Source: JBIKWM01 sp044356305
GTDB lineage: Bacteria; Bacteroidota; Bacteroidia; UBA10329
Reading direction: 5' to 3'
DNA: 14,910 nt
Assembly: GCA_044356305.1 (NCBI GenBank)
Contig: JBIKWM010000057.1
Coordinates: 1 to 14,910 of the forward strand
Within the stretch, counting starts at the first letter, position 1. Each line of letters begins with the position of its first letter. The translations under genes were made by a program, and so were the position numbers. Below, piece by piece: positions 1 to 5,985 of this stretch. Below the pieces are notes generated by a model. It was not told the origin of the DNA, ran no database searches, and saw nothing but the letters and a program-made list of their open reading frames with translations.

Positions 1-1399
1 CTACAGGAGGCGGAACTTCCTTGACTCGGAACTTGAACTCACCCATCGGACGGTCCTTCCCACCAACATTTGCAGTCACCTTAACGATGGCCTCCGTACC
101 AGGTGACATGATTTCTGCAATGTAGTTCCCCTTCGGTTGTCCCGCAGCCTGGTTGAGGTTGCCGACCGTAATAGAGGCCTTCACATTCTCGGGTGGAACA
201 CCAGGCACGGAAACCGAAATCGGATTCTTGACCCCACGATAAAGGACATTCATCTTTGTAGGAGATACGACCACCCCGGTCTTCATCACCATGTACTCAG
301 ATTTGAATGGGTAATAGTTGTATGCACCGCTAGGAGCTTTTACACGGATGGCTCCACCCCATTTTTTAACGCCTTCACCACTAGCGCGTTGCTTATATGT
401 ACCAACTCCTTTCGCCACCTCAACAGAGTTACTGTCGATGGAGCCTCTGAACTTTTGAGCCACAGAATCAAAGTCACCCAACCAGACATCCGGATTTTGA
501 GTGGTACTGAAGGCCGCCACAAACATTTCCGCACTGTACTCATCGCCTTCAAACACTACAGAAGGAGCAATCAGCTTTGCTGCCAAGGTATCAAACTTGA
601 AGTCCGAGGCATCAACTTTACCAAGAAGGTATTTCACTACATCAGCCTCCGCATTCCTGACATCTGTCTGCACTTTGCTCAGATTGGTAACAACGGCAGC
701 CAATGGGATATGATAGAAATTCGCCAAGGGCCAAGGCTCAGAAGCCGCATCACTGATTTTCAATTTCTTTTCTGTGTCAAAATTGACCCTTAAACCTTCA
801 GCAATTGACGACCCTGATGAATCAAGCAGGCCAATCAGATTCTCCTTAAAGGTCCCAATCTTGGCTACCAATTCAGATGCAGTCCAAGGACCTTCCTTCA
901 ATTTCCCCTCCTCACCACCTATCATGATGTTGGTCGGAGTATCGTAGTTATCCTTAGAATTCACATTTCGGAGGCTGAATAACGAATCCGCCATCATTTT
1001 CGCTTCCTTTCTGGACGCTTCAGTGGCATTTGGATCCAATGATGTCCGGATATAGCCAATAACTTTGGCCGTATCCTCCATCTTATCAGTCTCTGCTATC
1101 AGAACCCCTTTAAGCAACTCAATGTGACGAACAAGCTCATCAGCACTCTTACGTACTTCCTTCGCCTTATCATGCCACGGTTTAACTTTCGCCTTATCAT
1201 TAGATTCTGCAATTGCAAAAGCCTGATATAAAGCATCATTTTTTCCTTGGAAATTCTCATTCGTAGCCTTGAGGCTATCATTTATTAGAACGAATGAATT
1301 GAGAATTTCCTTGGACACGTTTAACGCCAGAAGAGCTGTCAGCACGAGGTACATCATGCCTATCATCTTCTGCCGTGGTGTCTCCTTACCACCTGCCAT
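1..1399 (-). CDS. gldM: GldM, T9SS / gliding motor protein, 3' end beyond the window
   Basis: GldM (PorM) is the periplasm-spanning shaft of the inner-membrane GldL-GldM motor that uses proton flow to drive type IX secretion and gliding. The frame is open from the ATG at 1399 to the left edge with no stop, giving 466 complete codons. The N-terminus MAGGKETPRQKMIGMMYLVL is the family signature: a short cytoplasmic tail with R9, then one membrane helix at about residues 12-28. The rest is a long periplasmic region containing a PLAAVVTNLSKVQTDVRNAE segment typical of GldM. The last visible residues (FRVKEVPPPV) resemble the junction before the final GldM domain, so roughly 50-110 residues are probably missing. 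It lies 56 nt after gldL and is surely in the same operon. gldN is expected next, outside the window. The identification is strong; only the C-terminus is unseen. Confidence 0.95.
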   Translation of the reverse strand, partial: MAGGKETPRQKMIGMMYLVLTALLALNVSKEILNSFVLINDSLKATNENFQGKNDALYQAFAIAESNDKAKVKPWHDKAKEVRKSADELVRHIELLKGVLIAETDKMEDTAKVIGYIRTSLDPNATEASRKEAKMMADSLFSLRNVNSKDNYDTPTNIMIGGEEGKLKEGPWTASELVAKIGTFKENLIGLLDSSGSSIAEGLRVNFDTEKKLKISDAASEPWPLANFYHIPLAAVVTNLSKVQTDVRNAEADVVKYLLGKVDASDFKFDTLAAKLIAPSVVFEGDEYSAEMFVAAFSTTQNPDVWLGDFDSVAQKFRGSIDSNSVEVAKGVGTYKQRASGEGVKKWGGAIRVKAPSGAYNYYPFKSEYMVMKTGVVVSPTKMNVLYRGVKNPISVSVPGVPPENVKASITVGNLNQAAGQPKGNYIAEIMSPGTEAIVKVTANVGGKDRPMGEFKFRVKEVPPPV

Positions 1400-1455
1400 C
1401 TTGGGTCAGATTAGTTGGTTGATTATCCAGTGAATGATTCAAAAATCTCAATGAC

Positions 1456-2250
1456 TCAACCTTGCGGCAGGTTCATGGCAGAAAGCATGTTGCCATAAAC
1501 TGTGTTAAGGCTTGAGATGTTACGCGCAAGCTTGGACACTTCATCCTTGTACCTGCGCGCGTCATCGGTGCTCTGATTGAGAGTACTCATCAGGTCGTTC
1601 ATACCTGAGTAAAGCGTATTCGAAGAGTCAATGAACTGCTTAGATCCTTGGAGCTGCAGCTCATACTGGGCATTTAACTGAGCCAGATTCTGGCCCATCT
1701 TACGCACCTCATCAGCGTAATTAACAGACCCGCCATCAACAATCAAGGAACCTAGCGACTCAGATGCGCGAACATAGGAGTCAGACAATGATCCAACGGT
1801 ATTGGCAGCTTTCTTAACATTAGAGACGTACTCTTCAGTTGCCACAGACGCCTCAGTGATGTTTGACATCTTAGAGACATTATCCCCCAGGCTACGGAGA
1901 TTATTTCCAAGACTCTCTATAAGCTCAGGGCCTACTTTCGCTTCATCAAGTAACTTATCCAGTTCTTGCGAAACCGAGGCGTGCCCCCCTCCTCCAACAG
2001 CTTTCTTACCATCGCCACCATCACCAGGCATTCCGGCCAGTTCTGGATACACTAAACTCCAATCAGGCTCTTCATGTGGCTTTTCAAAGGCAGAGAAAAA
2101 GAAAATCACAGCCTCAGTTGAAAGGCCCACAACAAGCATAGGCCCAGCACCCGGCCAGTGCTGAATCTTGAACATGGCACCAACGATTACAATCGCTGCT
2201 CCGAAGCCATAAAGCTTGGCCATAAAACTCTTCCACTTTTTCCCGTGCAT
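1456..2250 (-). CDS. gldL: GldL, T9SS / gliding inner-membrane motor protein
   Basis: GldL (PorL) forms the inner-membrane ring around the GldM helices and carries the proton path of the T9SS motor. The protein has 264 residues. Two membrane helices lie at about residues 13-30 and 37-55, joined by KIQHWPGAG, a recognisable family signature. Acidic residues E46 (GLSTEA) in the second helix and E56 (SAFE) at its end keep the ten-residue spacing of the two glutamates known to matter in the Flavobacterium protein. The cytoplasmic part begins with a glycine-rich linker at about 73-92, then a mostly helical, coiled-coil-like region to the end. At 264 residues it is longer than the roughly 215 I recall for Flavobacterium GldL; the linker and helical tail account for this. 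The start at 2250 is preferred because MHGKKWKSF aligns with the usual short N-terminal tail; an internal ATG at residue 10 is possible. It lies 47 nt after gldK. Confidence 0.95.
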   Translation of the reverse strand: MHGKKWKSFMAKLYGFGAAIVIVGAMFKIQHWPGAGPMLVVGLSTEAVIFFFSAFEKPHEEPDWSLVYPELAGMPGDGGDGKKAVGGGGHASVSQELDKLLDEAKVGPELIESLGNNLRSLGDNVSKMSNITEASVATEEYVSNVKKAANTVGSLSDSYVRASESLGSLIVDGGSVNYADEVRKMGQNLAQLNAQYELQLQGSKQFIDSSNTLYSGMNDLMSTLNQSTDDARRYKDEVSKLARNISSLNTVYGNMLSAMNLPQG

Positions 2251-2297
2251 GGTTCTGGTTACTTAAGGTTAGTTGATGGTGTTGGTTTATTCAAGCA

Positions 2298-3569
2298 TTA
2301 GAAATCGGACTTGTCACGTCCGAGGAATGTCATTACACAACGGAAACCGATGTAGCACTTGGCAGTATCCTGATACTCGTACGAACGCGTGCTCGTCTGA
2401 ATGTAATAAGCGATATCCTTCCAAGAACCACCACGAATTACCTTACGTTTCAAGGCAGGCGCATCCGAATCCTTTGCCTCATAGAGGTAATCGGGGTTTA
2501 GATCATGAGTGAAACTGAAAGCCGACTCGTCAAATGCATTGCTGGTCCATTCCGCAACGTTACCCGCCATGCAATACAACCCCCGCTCATTAGGAGAATA
2601 ACTGTTCGCTTTGACCGTGTGAAATCCACCATCTGCGACATAGTTTCCTCTCATAGGCTTGAAGTTGGCCAAGAAACATCCTCGGCTGTTACGGGTGTAT
2701 GGACCACCCCAGGGATAAGGCGACAAAGCCAATCCACCACGTGAAGCGTACTCCCACTCAGATTCTGTAGGCAAGCGAAAATCCTGAACAAAAGTCTCAT
2801 CATTGCTTGCTAGGAAGCTGTTCATCAGTTGTGTCCTCCAGATACAAAAAGCCCGAGCCTGCTTCCATGACACTCCTACTACTGGATAGTCATCATAGGC
2901 TGGGTGCCAATAATATGCATTGGTCATTGGCTCATTGAACGCATAGGTGAAATCGTGAATCCAAGCAAGGGTGTCTGGATAAACATTAATAATATCCTTC
3001 TTAATGAAAACAGAACGGTCCTTCATTCCTTGTTCTCGGTTCTCCTTTCTGGCAGCTTCACGCAGATCAATCCAGAAGTACTCGAAATTGAGCTTGCGGG
3101 TATCGATTTCACGTCTGCGATAAAAGCGCTCATGTTCCGGGAGGTACATTTCCTCCAAAGTCTCCATCACCTCCTCATCATCATACTCAATCTCCTCTTC
3201 CCAATTAATTCTCTCTCCATATTCGCCCTCCTCTTGAATGTGATCTTCGCCAAGGAGTCGATGAGCAATTGAGTCGCGCACCCAAAACGTGAACTGACGG
3301 TACTCATTGTTGGTGATTTCGGTCTCATCCATATAAAAGGCTTGCACAGACACCGTCTTTGACTGTTGGGTCAAAGAATAGGGAACGTCTGGTTCACTGG
3401 CCCCCATGTTGAAGCTACCCATAGGAATGTACAACATCCCGAACGGATCCTCCATGTACCATTCGCCCCGTTTAGGAACACCAGTTAGCTGGCCATTGCT
3501 TGCGCCACCGCATCCCGACAACCCATAGAGGGTCGCAAGTAGGAGTGACAGGTTCAACAGCTTCTTCAT
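2298..3569 (-). CDS. gldK: GldK, T9SS ring lipoprotein with a sulfatase-modifying-enzyme fold
   Basis: GldK (PorK) is an outer-membrane lipoprotein that, with GldN, forms the periplasmic ring of the T9SS. The protein has 423 residues. It starts with a lipoprotein signal peptide ending in LSGC, with C20 the expected lipidated residue. From about residue 41 it has the formylglycine-generating-enzyme (FGE-sulfatase) fold: PMGSFNMG (50-57), DETEITNNEY (81-90), RLPTESEWEYA (265-275), GNVAEW (336-341) and RGGSW (379-383). A highly acidic insert at about 107-145 followed by a basic stretch is typical of GldK. The two cysteines that hold copper in active FGE enzymes are replaced here (D385 and I390), so catalysis is not expected. 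It follows the porP gene after a 167-nt gap and precedes gldL by 47 nt. Confidence 0.95.
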   Translation of the reverse strand: MKKLLNLSLLLATLYGLSGCGGASNGQLTGVPKRGEWYMEDPFGMLYIPMGSFNMGASEPDVPYSLTQQSKTVSVQAFYMDETEITNNEYRQFTFWVRDSIAHRLLGEDHIQEEGEYGERINWEEEIEYDDEEVMETLEEMYLPEHERFYRRREIDTRKLNFEYFWIDLREAARKENREQGMKDRSVFIKKDIINVYPDTLAWIHDFTYAFNEPMTNAYYWHPAYDDYPVVGVSWKQARAFCIWRTQLMNSFLASNDETFVQDFRLPTESEWEYASRGGLALSPYPWGGPYTRNSRGCFLANFKPMRGNYVADGGFHTVKANSYSPNERGLYCMAGNVAEWTSNAFDESAFSFTHDLNPDYLYEAKDSDAPALKRKVIRGGSWKDIAYYIQTSTRSYEYQDTAKCYIGFRCVMTFLGRDKSDF

Positions 3570-3736
3570 GGTCTGTAAGTTATGGTGGTAATGACCCTGC
3601 TAACAGAGCAACCCAACTCTTTATTGTGTAAGATTGTATGTTGACGGTAGCACTGCTCCCAACAGAGTCCTGTTTTGAAAGGCCGTGCTCGTACGACAGT
3701 AATTGAAAAAAGTTGCACCCCCCGATAGCAAGTTTC
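3570..3736 (-). other. Gene-less gap between porP and gldK
   Basis: No gene is supported in this 167-nt stretch, although it interrupts an otherwise tight operon. It contains small hairpin-forming repeats, for example AACAG-4 nt-CTGTT at 3661-3674 and AGCAGTGCT nearby. A run of six T in the transcript at about 3701-3706 has only a 4-bp possible stem before it. I see no good TAnnTTTG promoter here, so gldK is probably read from further upstream. A small structured leader or processing site that sets porP against gldK levels is possible. Confidence 0.4.
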
Positions 3737-4669
3737 TCACAGGAAACGAACGTTCCCGTATCGTTGATTGACAGTCGGAGTCTTGAACTTGTAGCAGTAT
3801 CCAAGCATCACTTCGTGAGAGCCGCTGCTATATGAGTTCAGTTTGGATGTTGTGATATCATATGAGTATCCCACACGGAACTCACCGAACTGAACACCCG
3901 CCATGACAGCCACGGCATCGTCAATACGGTAGGACACTCCACCCCAAACCATTTGATTCCACATGACGCTCACATTAAGGTCAAACTGCGTGGCTGCTCC
4001 ATCAGTCTTAAGGAATACTGAAGGCTTTAGCGCCAATGTCGGGGTCATATCATATGTATAACCAGCCATGGCAAAATAGTGTCTGGCATACTTATAGTTT
4101 GTTGTGGTGCTACCTGATTCGTACGCCACATCACTAGCGAGAAGGTGGTTCGCAGAGACCCCGAAATAGAGCTTGTCTGTATGATAGTACACACCGGCAC
4201 CGAGGTCAGGAGCAAGACCAGTAGACGACTGATTAACAATATTAGGGTCATTCTGTTGAACCGGGGTGAGCAGAGAACCATCGAGAGTAGAGAATAAAAT
4301 CCCACCTTCAAGACCGATTCCTAAGGTTCCTGGCCCAAGATTGAGCCTGAATGCATAGGCCAATTTCACTCCACCTGAGTACTGGGCCCCGAGCTTATCG
4401 CTAAGAAAAGACAGTCCAAGACCACCATGAAGCGCCTTAACAGTGCCATCCACAGAAACCACTGTAGTCATGGGACGACCAGCGAACCCCACCCATTGCT
4501 GGCGGTGCAACGCATTGGCACAGATGCCATTGTTGCTGCCTGCGTAGGCGGGGTTGACATAGAGTCGATTGAACATGTTCATCGTAAATTGAGGGTCCTG
4601 CTGGGCAAAACCCACTTTGGCGGTGAACAGAAGAAGGGCAGCACTTACAAGAGTAAAGGTCCTTTTCAT
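3737..4669 (-). CDS. porP: PorP/SprF-family T9SS outer-membrane protein
   Basis: PorP/SprF proteins are outer-membrane beta-barrels of the T9SS; SprF-type members pair with particular adhesins, and PorP is the one encoded with the core genes. The protein has 310 residues. A signal peptide (MKRTFTLVSAALLLFTAKVGFA) is probably cut after A22. The mature end carries the family signature QDPQF followed by NRLYVNPAYAGS at about residues 24-45. The rest alternates short strands and ends in an aromatic-containing strand with GYCYKF, as expected of a barrel. The position directly before gldK-gldL-gldM matches porPKLMN of Porphyromonas, supporting PorP rather than a stand-alone SprF. A candidate promoter lies 42 nt before the start. 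The family is near certain; the porP symbol rests on gene order. Confidence 0.9.
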   Translation of the reverse strand: MKRTFTLVSAALLLFTAKVGFAQQDPQFTMNMFNRLYVNPAYAGSNNGICANALHRQQWVGFAGRPMTTVVSVDGTVKALHGGLGLSFLSDKLGAQYSGGVKLAYAFRLNLGPGTLGIGLEGGILFSTLDGSLLTPVQQNDPNIVNQSSTGLAPDLGAGVYYHTDKLYFGVSANHLLASDVAYESGSTTTNYKYARHYFAMAGYTYDMTPTLALKPSVFLKTDGAATQFDLNVSVMWNQMVWGGVSYRIDDAVAVMAGVQFGEFRVGYSYDITTSKLNSYSSGSHEVMLGYCYKFKTPTVNQRYGNVRFL

Positions 4670-4711
4670 GGTTGTTGTCTGAACTTGTAACCGGACAGAA
4701 TTGAAGAGGGG

Positions 4712-4740
4712 CTAAAGTAGTTATTTTTTCTTTCCACGAA
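4712..4740 (-). promoter_or_regulatory. Candidate promoter for the porP-gldKLM operon
   Basis: On the minus strand TACTTTAG (4719-4712) matches seven of eight positions of the Bacteroidota -7 element TAnnTTTG. A TTCG (4740-4737), one change from the -33 element TTTG, lies 17 nt upstream, slightly closer than the usual 19-21. The A-rich spacer and the 42 nt to the porP start fit a promoter with a short leader. The same -7 form (TACTTT, then A or C, then GC) occurs before tRNA-Phe in this window. The call is inference from sequence. Confidence 0.4.
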
Positions 4741-4781
4741 CGGCCGATTGTCGGAAAGTTGGTCGGAAAGGGCATTTCGTC

Positions 4782-4806
4782 ATTCGATGATCAGATTTCA
4801 TCGAAT
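4782..4806 (-). terminator. Stem-loop just after the arginase-fold gene
   Basis: A perfect 8-bp inverted repeat, ATTCGATG and CATCGAAT with a 9-nt loop, starts 2 nt after the stop codon of the upstream gene. No T-run follows on the minus strand, so it is not a classical intrinsic terminator. It could end transcription inefficiently, protect the upstream mRNA from 3' decay, or bind a regulator. With the candidate promoter downstream, it suggests a partial transcription boundary between topA-arginase and the T9SS genes. Confidence 0.4.
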
Positions 4807-4808
4807 TT

Positions 4809-5984
4809 TCAGATGAGCTTCTGGTACGTCTGCCACCAACGGTCGGGTATTTCATCATCGCAGGCCGACTTATAATCACGGTAAGAGCAGGGGACGACCA
4901 CATGCCTTGAATAACGGCTATCCTTTCGTGATGGATAAGGTACTTCCATCCACCAACGGTCGCTGACCAGACTCTTGTAGAACACAGTTGGGTATTCTCC
5001 ATCCTGCATCGCCACTGTGTACCGGTTAAGAGATGTATCCTCCCTAATTGGGGTGTCACCGACCCTCGAAGCATGTCCTTGCATGAAGTACCAAATCATT
5101 TGCGCCACGAGATGCGCAGACTGGCCTCGGAAGTCCATTTCTGTAGTGAGTTCGAACAATCCAAGAACTGTCACCTTATCGCTCAGGCCCGCATAGCGGC
5201 AGATGCGACATGCCTCTTCGCCATAAAAACCGTTAGAGCTAACCCGATAATTGCCTGGAAGGTCAGAATAGCGGATTGATGCCAAGTCGATTGATACAAT
5301 ATCAGCATTTCGGACTGTGGGCTCTAGCTCCTCGAGATCTGCTTGAACATCTCCCAACCTGATGGCCTCAAAGTACAATTTCTTCATAAGGTCAACTTCC
5401 GAAGTGCTGACATGGTATGACTGGTGACCGATGTGGCTCAGATTAAAAAGGTGGTTGGGCTGCTCAAGGACCATCCGGCTGAGGAAATTAGCCGAATCAA
5501 GCGGTTGCTCTGAATCACCTAGATCGAACAAAGGATCGACTACTGCCACATTAGTAACCTGTTCCAGCTCTGCATACGCCATGTAGCAGGCATGTGTCAG
5601 ATCGTGGCTACCACCGATTACAATGACAGTCTGGCCGGCCCGAATAAACTCGGCCAATGCCATGCGAACTGCATAATAGGTATCCTCAATGGTATCACCC
5701 TGCCTGATATCGCCAGCGTCAAGTATGGCTCTGCAACCTTCAGGAACTCTTAAATTACCGAGCCAACTCCTTATTTCATGGGCCGCAAGGGAGCAACTCG
5801 GATTGGATGGATTGCCGCGCGATTCATTCACTCCAAGAATCACAACTCCTCCGATTTGAAGCTCGGGGAAATCAGAATTCGCTCCAAGTGTTAAGATGAA
5901 AGAACCCAGAAGGCGTTCATCATCCTTAGGCCAGGTCCAAGCATCGCTCGGAGCGAGCAGATACCTGATGTCGTCAAGTGCCAT
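4809..5984 (-). CDS. Arginase-fold (ureohydrolase family) protein with an incomplete metal site
   Basis: The 391-residue protein has the arginase / agmatinase / formimidoylglutamase fold: IVIGGSHD at 121-128, VVDPLFD at 148-154, IVSIDLA at 229-235 and LGLFE at 274-278. In canonical members these motifs read GGDHS or GGGHE, DAHxD and SxDxD and bind two manganese ions. Here H127, D150, D154 and D233 remain, but the His of DAHxD is L152 and the last Asp of SxDxD is A235. The C-terminal 55 residues are not arginase-like and contain SDRWWMEVP and EIPDRWW; I recall a similar tail in flavobacterial proteins annotated as formimidoylglutamase near gldK, which is unchecked. The start at 5984 lies 1 nt after the topA stop (TAAtATG), so the two are probably translationally coupled; a longer start at 6026 inside topA lacks family resemblance. 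Function is unknown, and ordinary arginase activity is doubtful. Confidence 0.85.
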   Translation of the reverse strand: MALDDIRYLLAPSDAWTWPKDDERLLGSFILTLGANSDFPELQIGGVVILGVNESRGNPSNPSCSLAAHEIRSWLGNLRVPEGCRAILDAGDIRQGDTIEDTYYAVRMALAEFIRAGQTVIVIGGSHDLTHACYMAYAELEQVTNVAVVDPLFDLGDSEQPLDSANFLSRMVLEQPNHLFNLSHIGHQSYHVSTSEVDLMKKLYFEAIRLGDVQADLEELEPTVRNADIVSIDLASIRYSDLPGNYRVSSNGFYGEEACRICRYAGLSDKVTVLGLFELTTEMDFRGQSAHLVAQMIWYFMQGHASRVGDTPIREDTSLNRYTVAMQDGEYPTVFYKSLVSDRWWMEVPYPSRKDSRYSRHVVVPCSYRDYKSACDDEIPDRWWQTYQKLI

Positions 5985-5985
5985 A

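Noticed and set aside
137..793. Plus-strand 218-residue frame
   Set aside because: It is antisense to gldM, whose frame is intact and recognisable here; there is no family resemblance or signal on the plus strand.
3698..3735. Possible terminator after porP (TTGC, 11-nt loop, GCAA, then six T)
   Set aside because: The stem is only 4 bp and AT-containing, and the porP-gldK operon order argues against a strong stop here.
3580..3804. Minus-strand 74-residue frame in the porP-gldK gap
   Set aside because: It overlaps the 3' end of porP in another frame and has no recognisable features; the low-complexity run at the gap does not look coding.
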